Shown here piece by piece: positions 8,492 to 17,842 of a stretch of 64,000 bases of DNA. This DNA comes from CAMTUH01 sp947084935. GTDB lineage: Bacteria; Pseudomonadota; Gammaproteobacteria; Coxiellales; Coxiellaceae. The notes under the pieces were generated by a model, which was given only the letters and a program-made list of their open reading frames with translations, was not told where the DNA came from and searched no databases. Position 1 is the stretch's first letter, and every line of letters begins with the position of its first letter. Location: the NCBI GenBank assembly GCA_947084935.1, contig CAMTUH010000003.1, positions 124,001 to 188,000 of the forward strand, in the 5' to 3' direction. Position numbers and translations under genes: made by a program.

Positions 8492-9565
8492 TTAAGCCCC
8501 ACCGGTTCCATAATTCTGATAATTACCACTGTGCAGAAGAGGCCAGCTTTCGTCATTGCTATCACCGTCATCAATGGTGTCGTTAGAATCTGCTGTCGAT
8601 GTATCATCATCCGTATTGTCATCCTGCGCATTAATACTGATTATCGTCACCCCAGAAGCTTCATGAGCTTCGCCATTGTGTAACGGTGAATTTTGAGCGC
8701 CACCAAAGAGAGTCAGTTCCTTCCATTCGGGAGGCAGAGCAGATGAGCGCGACGTTTGCTGATTCAAACGATTGAGTTTAATTTGTAGGTGGCCGTGCAA
8801 ACGTTCAAGGCCAGCAATAGCGCCATTCAAATTTTGCGGTGAAGATAATTCTCTTTCAAAATTCGCAAAATCAATGTCATGATCCGCATTTTCTTCCAAC
8901 CACCGTAATAATTCACGCAAAAAAGTAGCCTCGCTAGAGGGTAATTTTCTACCGAGGAGATCAGAGACACCATTAGTTATGCGTCTAGCCATATTAACGA
9001 CTATATTGGGTCCGTCGCATACGAAAACAACAAAACTGAGTGCCACAAATCCAATGAAAGCAAGAAAAGGAATAATCGAGATAAGCATGCCATCATGATA
9101 TGCCGCGCAGTCATAAGAAGGAGTAGCGTGCGTGGAGTTACTTGCAAGGAAGTCGTAAGCATCCGAGTCAGATGTTCCACCACAATAGTGGTTTCGCGGA
9201 TTATTATCATCCAGAAATCCTGCTGCTCCACCATAAATGAGGGGAAAAGAAAAGACAAAAACGGTCACGGCAATGAATGCTATCAAAGGTATCTGTTTGC
9301 CTATTTCTCGATTTCTTTCCAGTCGATTATTTAATACGGTGATCGAATCGGTAATTCGTCGTTTTAATTCGGTCAACAGTGCATGTTGTGGTGTAATACG
9401 ATCGATAGTCAATTCATCGGCCAGCGCAAGGTAAGAGGTGCTCTCCAGCGCATGGTTAATACCGGGTTCCGGTAAGTTTAGGTAGATTTTTACAGCTTGA
9501 AGACACAACCGAACGAGGTGCCCTGGCTGAAAGGTGTCTAACTGGCTGATGATTTTTTTCAGCAT
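8492..9565 (-). CDS. Acidic two-TM protein, Coxiella-type, possible effector
   Basis: This 357-residue protein is of no family I recognise. Residues 1-100 are helical. Two transmembrane segments follow (IPLIAFIAVTVFVFSFPLIYG and LISIIPFLAFIGFVALSFVVF), separated by a Cys- and Asp-containing loop of about 50 residues. The last 50 residues are strongly acidic (DDNTDDDTSTADSNDT). It starts six bases after the ankyrin remnant stop, in the same direction, and may have formed an operon or a single longer protein with it. The layout (paired TMs, acidic tail, ankyrin neighbour) fits a type IV effector candidate, but that is inference. Confidence 0.6.
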   Translation of the reverse strand: MLKKIISQLDTFQPGHLVRLCLQAVKIYLNLPEPGINHALESTSYLALADELTIDRITPQHALLTELKRRITDSITVLNNRLERNREIGKQIPLIAFIAVTVFVFSFPLIYGGAAGFLDDNNPRNHYCGGTSDSDAYDFLASNSTHATPSYDCAAYHDGMLISIIPFLAFIGFVALSFVVFVCDGPNIVVNMARRITNGVSDLLGRKLPSSEATFLRELLRWLEENADHDIDFANFERELSSPQNLNGAIAGLERLHGHLQIKLNRLNQQTSRSSALPPEWKELTLFGGAQNSPLHNGEAHEASGVTIISINAQDDNTDDDTSTADSNDTIDDGDSNDESWPLLHSGNYQNYGTGGA

Positions 9566-9571
9566 CCGCCG

Positions 9572-10415
9572 CTAAGAGGCATCGAGATACATTTTTTCTG
9601 GGTGGCGCAGTCGCAATAAACATAAATCAAGCCAATATTTGCTTATCTTTTCTTTTTTCCTAGAATTATCGTGCAGATAGTGTAATGCCTCGGTCAAATT
9701 CGTAATTGCCTGTGAAAAACCCTGTGTTTTACGACTAACTGGTTGACCGTTGATGGTTAAGCCCACCACAAAGGCACCGGCTGTATCCAAAAAATTAAGC
9801 GCTGAAGTGTCGCCCAGAGAAATGGTCTGAAATGCCCCCCATCCTGCTTGTAAGAATCGACTTAATGTGCCGGGAGATTTGTCAATGCTCTCAAATCCAT
9901 CGTGAATTGATTTGGTTTGTGCAGTCAGCGAAAGCATTGGCGGCATTGGAGACGCCATTACGTTCATCATGGCTGAAGCCATCCAATTGCTGCTCAAGTC
10001 AGTTTCGACGAACTGGTCTGGATTCGCCTGGTGAAAAAACCGCAACACATCCGTATGACCAGTGGCTAAAGCCATTTCTATGGGTGTTTGCGGCGTGAAG
10101 GTACAGCTAAATAGCTCGCTGCAGCTAAATGCAGAATATTATTATCCTCTGTATCCAGAGCGTCTAAACTAAATGACTCATTCTCGCCATTGTTTTTCTT
10201 TTCTTATTGAGGGTGAGCATTTCCTGTAAGCAAAACAAATTGCGTTGCTTGACGGCGAACAGCAACAGCGGGCATTTTTTGTCGTTATCGTTGGAATTAA
10301 TCGAGTCTTTAGACGCCGTCTGCGCTATCATATTAATGTACGGAATAATCTTATCTGCATCGTTTTTTTCAATACACTCCAGAAGGGCATTTATCTCACG
10401 CACAACATTCTCCAA
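9572..10415 (-). pseudogene. Ankyrin-repeat protein gene broken by two frameshifts
   Basis: Three reading frames in succession encode ankyrin-like text. Frame one runs from 10415 (MENVVREINALLECIEK, later CPLLLFAVKQRNLFCLQEML) and stops near 10164. A second frame at about 10200-10100 holds TEDNNILHLAA, the start of a classic ankyrin repeat. A third frame continues TPQTPIEMALATGHTDVLRFFHQ and runs to 9572. The first shift lies in an A-rich run at about 10195-10205, the second at about 10105-10120. Joined, they make a protein of about 280 residues. Ankyrin proteins of Coxiella are often Dot/Icm substrates; this copy is very likely inactive as a full-length protein. Confidence 0.75.
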
Positions 10416-10481
10416 ATCAACTATACATGGAGCACGGTTTATCCCAGTGAAATTAAGGAAATATTAGTAGTTGGGTTGATT

Positions 10482-10649
10482 GTAGCCTCGGTGAGCTTTG
10501 CGAACCGAGGGATTCCCTGTGCCATCCCGAATGCAACGAGGTGACCTACCCTAGCGTGGTGCACGCCCTCGTAGCCTTGATGGAGCGCTAGCGAAATCAA
10601 GGAATTTAATTCCCGGGTTACGCCCCGAAGAGGGCTTCACCCAGGCTAC
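10482..10649. repeat. Dispersed palindromic repeats, one partial and one full copy
   Basis: A half copy at about 10482-10513 (GTAGCCTCGGTGAGC, GAACCGAGG) is followed by an ACGAGG...CCTCGT inverted repeat and then a full 79-bp copy at 10571-10649, from GTAGCCTTGATGGAGC to CACCCAGGCTAC. These occupy most of the 333-bp gene-free stretch between the ankyrin remnant and the LRR gene. I see no other gene there. Confidence 0.85.
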
Positions 10650-10748
10650 AATTATTGTGGTGGTCATCGCGGGTCACCCGACGTCATGGAAATTAATAAA
10701 TCCATAAGGTAGTAAGGTTATTATAGGCGACAACAAATTGGGGTATTT

Positions 10749-12212
10749 ATGAGAATGTATGACTTAGAAATGAGCAGTGCCATTAATTCGAAAGGCTGTT
10801 TTTCTGAAAAAGAATTAGAAGAATTAAAAAAGTCTTATTTGGAGGTGACGAAGAAACTGATTAATGAATATATTGAAAAAGACAATTCAGGCAACCATAA
10901 CAAAGCTTGTACTAAATTCAACGCCATTATTCTCTGCAAGCGTCTTTTTCAGCAGAATGAGTCTTCGAGTCCTTCATACGGCGGCGGAAAAACAGAAAAA
11001 GATGCAAGCGTCGTGTTACTCAAACAAATTGATAATCTGTGGAGCAATCCAGAAACTCGGTGTTTTGTAAAAGAAAATCTGTTCGCTCAATTGTGTCAAT
11101 CGTATTCTGAGGAGACTTATCTCTGGCGTAGCGGAATAGCAAATGTCAGTTTTGCAAGTTATATGGAGGTACCGGAAATTTGCGCGTGGGTTTATGCCAA
11201 AGGTCAAGAAAAAATAGGAATACATTTGCATCAGCTGAATCAATTGAGTGCTGCTCAACTGGGCGCGCTGTGGGAAGCATTGTCGGGCTCTCGAATTTAT
11301 TCACTCGGTTTAATTGACAATTCTCTTGAAAAATTAACGGACGATGCGTGGAAAGCATTTTGCCAGGGGTTATCGACGACTCAGAACATTCGATATCTCA
11401 ATTTAAGAAATAATCGCCTTTATGCATTAACCTCCGATCGATTAGGCTGTCTCTGGGAGGCAGTGAGACTGTCTGGAGTGATATCGCTTAACATCGGAGG
11501 TAATTACAGTCTTCCTAAATTTATTCGGCGAGATAAAGAGAAATGGGGGGTATTTCGAGAAGGACTAGAGAAATCTCAGCTCGTCACGCTGAGATTAAGA
11601 GAAAGCGCTTTTGGTATGTTAACGACTAAAGAGTGCCAAGAGTTGATGGCTGCGATAAAAGCTTCTGAAATTAAAGAGCTTAATTTGACGGATAATCTTC
11701 TTAATCGATTCACCACAGAAAAATGGGCAGTGTTTTGTGAGGGGCTGGGACAGTCTACAGTTCAATCATTAATTTTAACAGCAAATTCCTTGGGTGAGAT
11801 GCAGGTGTCATGGGCAGACTTTTGGACGGAGATAGCGAAGTCTAACATCGTCTCTCTGGATTTATCGTTTAATGGCCTCAATTTTGCGACGAGTGAATTT
11901 TCTACGGAATCTAATGAGCAGTGGGAAGCATTTCGTGATGGGCTATCAAAATCCGGTGTGACTCAGCTTACTGTGCGATACAATTCACTTTCTGCAGGGC
12001 AGCACGATCAGTTGAGAGAAATTCTCCATAAAAACTGGAAAATTCGATATGGTTTAGGAGAGCATGGACTTCGCAATTTGTGTCGTTTTATGATTTTCCA
12101 GACTATGCGTGAGCAATTAAAAGAGGAAAATAATATAAATATCGTCTGTGATCACGAAATAGGGATGTATGGTTCGGTGGGCTGTGATTTAATCGTAGGG
12201 CCCAAATCATAA
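10749..12212 (+). CDS. Leucine-rich-repeat (RNI-like) protein
   Basis: A 487-residue protein without signal peptide or membrane segment. After about 130 helical residues come irregular LRR units of about 28-60 residues from about 165 to 420, with signatures such as NIRYLNLRNNRLYAL, VISLNIGGNYSL, EIKELNLTDNLLNRF and IVSLDLSFNGLNF. The spacer text (WAVFCEGLGQS, WEAFRDGLSKS) recurs in each unit, showing internal duplication. LRRs of the ribonuclease-inhibitor type mediate protein-protein contacts and are common in intracellular-bacterial effectors; that role is inferred from context. It starts after a REP cluster, preceded by GGGG, and is separated from convergent epmB by a 31-bp palindrome. Confidence 0.7.
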   Translation: MRMYDLEMSSAINSKGCFSEKELEELKKSYLEVTKKLINEYIEKDNSGNHNKACTKFNAIILCKRLFQQNESSSPSYGGGKTEKDASVVLLKQIDNLWSNPETRCFVKENLFAQLCQSYSEETYLWRSGIANVSFASYMEVPEICAWVYAKGQEKIGIHLHQLNQLSAAQLGALWEALSGSRIYSLGLIDNSLEKLTDDAWKAFCQGLSTTQNIRYLNLRNNRLYALTSDRLGCLWEAVRLSGVISLNIGGNYSLPKFIRRDKEKWGVFREGLEKSQLVTLRLRESAFGMLTTKECQELMAAIKASEIKELNLTDNLLNRFTTEKWAVFCEGLGQSTVQSLILTANSLGEMQVSWADFWTEIAKSNIVSLDLSFNGLNFATSEFSTESNEQWEAFRDGLSKSGVTQLTVRYNSLSAGQHDQLREILHKNWKIRYGLGEHGLRNLCRFMIFQTMREQLKEENNINIVCDHEIGMYGSVGCDLIVGPKS

Positions 12213-12243
12213 GTTGGGCTTCATTTCATTCAGCCCAACCTAC
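12213..12243. repeat. 31-bp palindrome GTTGGGCT...AGCCCAAC, probable bidirectional terminator
   Basis: GTTGGGCT and AGCCCAAC flank a short loop between the convergent LRR gene and epmB. The same 31 bp occur, identical and in inverse orientation, at 50713-50743, and a degenerate version lies at about 62003-62031. It is a separate family from the GTAGCC repeat. Confidence 0.85.
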
Positions 12244-12255
12244 GTTGCGAGCCAT

Positions 12256-13248
12256 TTATACGGTAACAGGCACAACTTTTTTTGCGGGAGCGCCGGGGAT
12301 TTCGCGGACTAATTTTGGCACCAAATAGCCGGGCAATTGCCGAGTCATTTCAGCAAGAAGTATTTTTGCTTTCGCTTCACTCACGTCAAAATGAGCAGTG
12401 CCGTGCACGGGGTCTAATAAGTGAAGATAATAAGGCAAAACTCCCGACTCAAACAATCGTTCGCTGAGAGTAATTAATGCATCGGCCGTGTCGTTAATAT
12501 TTTTCAACAATACGGATTGATTCAGTAATATTATTTTGGATTCACGCAGGGGATGCAATGATTTTATCACCGTGGCGTCTATTTCTTGAGCGTGATTGCA
12601 GTGTAAAACAATGGACGAAGATAAGCGTGTCTGTGATAACAAATTTACAAGACAATCGGTCACGCGCTCGGGAATTACGATGGGCAGGCGCGTGTGAATT
12701 CGCAATCGCTTTAGCGATGGAATTTTTTCAATTTCAGAAATGAATTCCGCCAACCGTTCGTCTTTCACAATTAATGGATCGCCGCCACTGAGTATAATTT
12801 CAGTGATGCTGTCGTGCGCTTTCAGATAATCAACGATCGATTGCCAGCCACGTTTGCCGACGGTGTTTTCTTCATACGGAAAATCTCGGCGGAAACAATA
12901 GCGGCAATGAATGGCGCAGGCACCGCTCAACGTGACTAAAGCACGCCCGTGGTATTTGTGTAAGAGCCCGGGTACGGGGTTGCAGTGTTTTTCGTTGAGA
13001 GGGTCGTGGCCATAACCCGGAACGGTGGTGAGTTCTTGTGGCATCGGTAACACTTGGAGGAGTAAGGGATCTTTCGGATTTCCCTTTTTCATTCGATGCA
13101 CAAAACTCCGCGGGACGCGCAGTGCAAAATGACGCGTTGTTTCAGCCCATTGAGGTATTTCAGTGGGATTCAGTTTCAGCTCGTTCCAGAGTTCTTGCGG
13201 ATCGGTGATTGCATCTTGCAAGGCCGCTTGCCAGTTGGAGTCGTGCAT
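12256..13248 (-). CDS. epmB: EF-P (R)-beta-lysine aminomutase EpmB
   Basis: EpmB is a radical-SAM, PLP-dependent lysine 2,3-aminomutase that makes (R)-beta-lysine for EpmA to attach to elongation factor P. The SAM cluster motif CAIHCRYC is at about residues 107-114, followed by ILSGGDPL. About 330 residues from ATG 13248 (MHDSNWQAALQ) matches the family; an upstream in-frame extension to 13281 is not conserved-looking. efp and epmA lie about 24 kb away in the same window, so the full modification route is encoded here. It is divergent from the peptide-binding protein gene, with about 31 bp between starts. Confidence 0.93.
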   Translation of the reverse strand: MHDSNWQAALQDAITDPQELWNELKLNPTEIPQWAETTRHFALRVPRSFVHRMKKGNPKDPLLLQVLPMPQELTTVPGYGHDPLNEKHCNPVPGLLHKYHGRALVTLSGACAIHCRYCFRRDFPYEENTVGKRGWQSIVDYLKAHDSITEIILSGGDPLIVKDERLAEFISEIEKIPSLKRLRIHTRLPIVIPERVTDCLVNLLSQTRLSSSIVLHCNHAQEIDATVIKSLHPLRESKIILLNQSVLLKNINDTADALITLSERLFESGVLPYYLHLLDPVHGTAHFDVSEAKAKILLAEMTRQLPGYLVPKLVREIPGAPAKKVVPVTV

Positions 13249-13279
13249 AAGGCCGCCATTGTACCGTATAATGGAGCCC

Positions 13280-15445
13280 ATGAAACGGATTTTGTTGTTA
13301 GCAGGGCTTTGCTGGATGAGCGCAGGGAGTGGCGCTGAATCCCCCTGGAATAATCCGCATTCGGGCGAGCTCCAACAAAACGTCCGCTACGCGCCCATCG
13401 TCAGTTCACCTAAAACACTTGACCCCGCACGCGCGTACTCGTCCGACGAAAACGAAATCATCGCCCAAATCTATGAGCCGCCGCTGCAATACCACTACCT
13501 CAAGCGCCCCTACGAACTCACCCCACTCACTGCGGTAAAAATGCCAACGGTCACTTTTTACGATGCGAACGGAAAATCGTTATCTCAAAATGCCGTTCGA
13601 AAAAATGTTGCGTACAGCGTGTATGACATTTACCTCAAACCGGGAATTCAGTATCAGCCGCACCCGGCGTTTGCGAAAGATGAGCAGGGAAATTATCGGT
13701 ATCTTCATGTGACGGATCAATTATTACGAGGCATCCACAGCATCACGGATTTTCCGGAAACGGGCACGCGTGAGTTAGTGGCCGATGATTACGTGTATGA
13801 AATTAAACGCCTGGGCTCACCCAAAGTTCAGTCGCCCATTTTTGGTTTGATGAGTAAATATGTTGTGGGATTAACTGAATACCGAGCGCACCTGCAAACG
13901 GTGCTCGATAAGCAAAAGGGAGAATTTTTAGATTTACGCAATTTTTCTTTGTCCGGTGTTAAACTCATTGACCATTATCACTATCAAATAATAATAAAAG
14001 GAGTATATCCCCAGTTTATTTATTGGCTGGCCATGACGTTTTATGCGCCGATACCGTGGGAGGTCGATGCGTTTTATTCCCAAAAGGGATTGATCGATAA
14101 AAATATTACGCTGAATTCTTATCCGGTGGGAACAGGTCCTTATATGTTGATTGAAAATGATCCGAATAAACAAATTATTTTAGCAAAAAATCCCAACTTT
14201 CATTCGGAATATTATCCTGTAGAAGGTGAGTCCGGTGATCGTGAAAAAGGTTATTTGTCCGATGCCGGAAAATTCCTGCCCTTTGTTGACCGGATAATAT
14301 TTATTTTAGATAAAGAAACCATTCCGCGCTGGAATAAGTTTCTGCAAGGATATTACGATAAATCCGCCATTGGCGCAGACAGCTTCGATCAAGCCATAAA
14401 AATTGATGAATACGGAAAGCCTTACTTAACACCCGAATTAAAAAAGCGAGGAATGCAGTTAAAAACAACGGTAATACCCGGTGTATTTTACGTAGGATTT
14501 AATATGTTGGATCCGGTGGTGGGCGGATATACCGAAGAAAAACGAAAATTACGACAAGCAATTTCGCTCGCCATAGATTACGAAGAATTTATTTCCATAT
14601 TTAATAATGGCCGTGGGATTCCTGCACAAGGCCCTATTCCGCCCGGTATTTTTGGTTATGTCGCGGGATCGGCCGGAATCAATCCGTACGTGTACGAATG
14701 GTTTCAAGGAAAACCCAAAAGACTTTCGCTTGTGTACGCCAAGAAATTATTGGCGGAAGCGGGCTATCCGGGTGGAACAGATCCTAAAACTGGAAAGCCG
14801 TTGATTTTAAACTACGACGTAGGAACCGTCGGCAGCCCAGACGATAAAGCGCGGTTTGACTGGCTGCGCGAGCAATTTGCGAAGCTCGGTATTCAGCTCA
14901 ATATTCGTGCCACGCTGTATAACCGATTTCAAGATAAAGTACGAACGGGTGAGGTCCAGATTTTTTCGTGGGGGTGGTTGGCCGATTATCCCGACCCGGA
15001 GAATTTTTTATTTTTACTGTATACGCCAAACGGAAAAGTAAAATACGGTGGAGAAAATGCGACGAATTATTCAAATCCCGTGGCCGATCGATTATTTGAA
15101 GAAATTCGAACGATGCCGAATGGCCCCGAACGCCAAAAAAAAATCAATGAATTGCTGGAGATCGTGCGCAAAGACAGCCCGTGGATATGGGGATTTCACC
15201 CAATTGATTTTACCTTGAGCCATCAGTGGAATCGTGCTTCAAAGCCACACGGTATAGCCAATAATACCTTAAAATACGAACGAATTGACGTTGAAAAGCG
15301 CGCGGAGTTGCGGCAGTTGTGGAATCCGCCGGTTATTTGGCCGCTGTTCGTGCTTATCGGGCTGGTTACTATTTTATTTATTCCGCTCACGATTACTTAC
15401 TGGTATCGTGAACATCGTCCAAAAATAAGAAAAGAAAAATTTTAA
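13280..15445 (+). CDS. ABC peptide importer, membrane-anchored substrate-binding protein (YejA/OppA-like)
   Basis: A family-5 extracellular solute-binding protein. The signal peptide (MKRILLLAGLCWMSAGSGAE) is followed by the SBP_bac_5 fold: VSSPKTLDPARAYS..., the conserved LNSYPVGTGPYML and RLSLVYAKKLLAEAGYPGG. Unusually, the C-terminus carries a transmembrane helix (IWPLFVLIGLVTILFIPLTI) and a basic tail, so the binding protein is probably fixed in the inner membrane rather than free in the periplasm. It is the first gene of a five-gene run to 20526. A frame extends upstream to 13163, but the signal peptide sets the start at 13280 (or 13271). The substrate is probably oligopeptides. Confidence 0.88.
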   Translation: MKRILLLAGLCWMSAGSGAESPWNNPHSGELQQNVRYAPIVSSPKTLDPARAYSSDENEIIAQIYEPPLQYHYLKRPYELTPLTAVKMPTVTFYDANGKSLSQNAVRKNVAYSVYDIYLKPGIQYQPHPAFAKDEQGNYRYLHVTDQLLRGIHSITDFPETGTRELVADDYVYEIKRLGSPKVQSPIFGLMSKYVVGLTEYRAHLQTVLDKQKGEFLDLRNFSLSGVKLIDHYHYQIIIKGVYPQFIYWLAMTFYAPIPWEVDAFYSQKGLIDKNITLNSYPVGTGPYMLIENDPNKQIILAKNPNFHSEYYPVEGESGDREKGYLSDAGKFLPFVDRIIFILDKETIPRWNKFLQGYYDKSAIGADSFDQAIKIDEYGKPYLTPELKKRGMQLKTTVIPGVFYVGFNMLDPVVGGYTEEKRKLRQAISLAIDYEEFISIFNNGRGIPAQGPIPPGIFGYVAGSAGINPYVYEWFQGKPKRLSLVYAKKLLAEAGYPGGTDPKTGKPLILNYDVGTVGSPDDKARFDWLREQFAKLGIQLNIRATLYNRFQDKVRTGEVQIFSWGWLADYPDPENFLFLLYTPNGKVKYGGENATNYSNPVADRLFEEIRTMPNGPERQKKINELLEIVRKDSPWIWGFHPIDFTLSHQWNRASKPHGIANNTLKYERIDVEKRAELRQLWNPPVIWPLFVLIGLVTILFIPLTITYWYREHRPKIRKEKF

Positions 15446-15455
15446 AAGGATTTTT

Positions 15456-16439
15456 ATGCTGGCTTATCTCATTCGACGAATTTTGTATGCAATACCGATT
15501 CTTATCGGAGTGAATATCATCACGTTTGCGCTGTTCTTTCTGGTGAATACGCCGGATTCCATGGCTCGCATACATTTGGGAGAAAAATACGTGACGCAAG
15601 CTGCGTTGGATAGCTGGAAGCAAGAACACGGTTACGACAAGCCACTATTTTTCAACAGTAAAAAAACCGGCATTAAAACTATCACGGACACTTTGTTTTT
15701 CACAAAATCCCTAGAACTGTTTACTTTTCATTTTGGTCGCTCGGATCAAGGTCGCAATATTGGCCAGGATATTCGTCAACGTATGTGGCCAAGTTTGGCG
15801 ATTGCTCTGCCGACTTTATTACTCGGGTTGGCGATCAATATTACATTTGCGTTATTTCTCGCGTTATTTCGAGGCAGTTACTTTGATACGTTTGGGATCG
15901 TAATTTGTGTTGTGATTATGTCGATATCCAGCTTGTTTTACATCATTGTTGGCCAGTACGTTTTTGGAAAAATACTGCGTTTAGTTCCGCTGTCGGGTTA
16001 TCACGGAGGTTTAGAAGCAATTAAATTTTTAGCGCTGCCCATCGTGGTCGGCGTATTCAGCGGAATTGGGGCCGGAACACGATGGTATCGCACGATTTTT
16101 CTGGAAGAATTACACAAAGATTACGTGCGCACGGCGCGCGCAAAGGGACTGTCCGAATTGAAAGTACTGTATAAACACGTCTTAAAAAATGCGTTAATTC
16201 CTATTTTAACGGGTGTTGTGGTCATCATTCCTACGTTGTTCTTGGGCAGCCTTATTTTAGAGTCTTTTTTCGGTATTCCGGGGTTAGGCAGTTACACAAT
16301 CGATGCGATTCAACTGCAGGATTTTGACATTGTTCGTGTGATGGTATTTCTCGGCACGGTGCTGTACATCATTGGATTGATTTTAACGGATTTGTCTTAC
16401 ACGATGGTGGATCCGAGGGTTCGGTTTAAAGGGCGATAA
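15456..16439 (+). CDS. ABC peptide importer permease 1 (YejB/OppB-like)
   Basis: A 327-residue inner-membrane permease with the usual N-terminal helix (YLIRRILYAIPILIGVNIITF). The BPD_transp_1 domain contains the coupling motif EELHKDYVRTARAKGLS, which contacts the ATPase. The start has GGATTTTT before the ATG. Its TAA overlaps the ATG of the next permease by one base (TAATG), indicating translational coupling. It works with the binding protein upstream and the fused ATPase downstream. Confidence 0.92.
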   Translation: MLAYLIRRILYAIPILIGVNIITFALFFLVNTPDSMARIHLGEKYVTQAALDSWKQEHGYDKPLFFNSKKTGIKTITDTLFFTKSLELFTFHFGRSDQGRNIGQDIRQRMWPSLAIALPTLLLGLAINITFALFLALFRGSYFDTFGIVICVVIMSISSLFYIIVGQYVFGKILRLVPLSGYHGGLEAIKFLALPIVVGVFSGIGAGTRWYRTIFLEELHKDYVRTARAKGLSELKVLYKHVLKNALIPILTGVVVIIPTLFLGSLILESFFGIPGLGSYTIDAIQLQDFDIVRVMVFLGTVLYIIGLILTDLSYTMVDPRVRFKGR

Positions 16440-17842
16440 TGCAGATTCACTTAGAAATGCTCTTGAGTGACTGGTTGATCTACGGATTATTGATCATCGC
16501 GATTATTGCTTTATTTTATATTCGACGGCGCCCGCATTTACGAGAACCATTGCGTCAACTGTTTCAGCGCGGATTAGCCATGACGGCGCTCGTTGTTTTG
16601 GTTTTTTATGTCGTTATAGGTTTACTGGACTCTGTTCATTTCGAGGTAACTCAAAAAATAGATGGGCACACAAAAACGGAAATGAAATCGTTATTAGATT
16701 TGATCGTAAGCCCGTTGGGCGAACAAGATGAAAAAACCTATTCAGCGCCTTTTGCGACGCATTTATACAGTATGGAAATTGTCGTGCTACCGGACGGTCG
16801 AGAAATTCAAGGTTATCCACGCCTGCAATTCGGTGGTGCGCATCTAAAAAATCCAGATGATCGTGGATGGGATATTGCTGAACGTAGCCTACTGGGATTT
16901 TTTTGTGGGATTATCAGCTTTGTCACGATTTCGTGGCTGCTCGTATTGAGCTTAGCACGACGACACCGCGCACGTTTTTTTGAGTATTTTCGAAAAATAC
17001 GGCGTGGAAAAACACCGGTTGCTTGGGGATCGGCGTTAAGTACGTTTGGAATTCTTTGGATATTGCTGTGGATCGTCGCTTTATTGGTGACGAATTATCA
17101 TATTTTGGGTACCGATAAAGTAGGCGGAGACATATTTTATGCGACTCTAAAAAGCATACGAACCGGACTATTGATCGGCACGTTAACCTCGTTATTTATG
17201 TTGCCGTTCGCGCTCGTATTAGGCATGTTGGCTGGATTTTTTAGTGGTTGGGTAGATGACGTCATTCAGTATTTATATACGACGCTGAGTTCTATTCCGG
17301 GTGTACTGTTGATTGCGGCCTCAGTTTTGGTGATGCAGGTGTATATCGCAACGCACGCCGATTATTTTACGACATTGGCGGAGCGGGCCGACGTGCGTTT
17401 GCTGGCGTTGTGTTTTATTTTGGGAATTACCAGCTGGGCGAATTTGTGCCGCTTATTGCGCGGTGAAACATTGAAATTACGCGAGCAAGAATTTGTCGAC
17501 GCCGCTCGCGTGATGGGCGTTGGCTCTTGGAAGACGATTTTTCGCCACATCATGCCGAACGTGATGCACATTGTGTTAATCACGATGGTCTTGGATTTTA
17601 GCGGTCTGGTCTTGGCGGAAGCGGTGTTGTCCTACGTTGGTGTTGGCGTGGATCCGACGACGTTCAGCTGGGGAAATATGATTAATAGCTCGCGTTTAGA
17701 ATTGGCCCGTGAGCCCATTGTGTGGTGGCCATTATTGGCAGCACTGGTGTTTATGTTTTTATTAGTTTTGGCCGCTAATTTATTTGCGGATGCGGTTCGC
17801 GATGCGTTGGATCCGCGGTTACGCAAGATCGAGGAAGAGTAA
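16439..17842 (+). CDS. ABC peptide importer permease 2 (YejE/OppC-like), N-terminally extended
   Basis: This 467-residue permease is about 120 residues longer than the usual partner. It has an additional N-terminal helix (LIYGLLIIAIIALFYI), a second helix and a periplasmic loop of about 80 residues before the conserved DKVGGDIFYATLKSIRTGL and the coupling motif EFVDAARVMGVGSWKTIFRH. YejE-type permeases are known for a longer periplasmic N-terminal segment. The stop is immediately followed by the ATG of the ATPase gene (TAAATG). Confidence 0.9.
   Translation: MQIHLEMLLSDWLIYGLLIIAIIALFYIRRRPHLREPLRQLFQRGLAMTALVVLVFYVVIGLLDSVHFEVTQKIDGHTKTEMKSLLDLIVSPLGEQDEKTYSAPFATHLYSMEIVVLPDGREIQGYPRLQFGGAHLKNPDDRGWDIAERSLLGFFCGIISFVTISWLLVLSLARRHRARFFEYFRKIRRGKTPVAWGSALSTFGILWILLWIVALLVTNYHILGTDKVGGDIFYATLKSIRTGLLIGTLTSLFMLPFALVLGMLAGFFSGWVDDVIQYLYTTLSSIPGVLLIAASVLVMQVYIATHADYFTTLAERADVRLLALCFILGITSWANLCRLLRGETLKLREQEFVDAARVMGVGSWKTIFRHIMPNVMHIVLITMVLDFSGLVLAEAVLSYVGVGVDPTTFSWGNMINSSRLELAREPIVWWPLLAALVFMFLLVLAANLFADAVRDALDPRLRKIEEE

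Noticed and set aside
10207..10544. Two plus-strand frames opposite the ankyrin remnant
   Set aside because: No start signals or family similarity; the minus strand holds clear ankyrin text.
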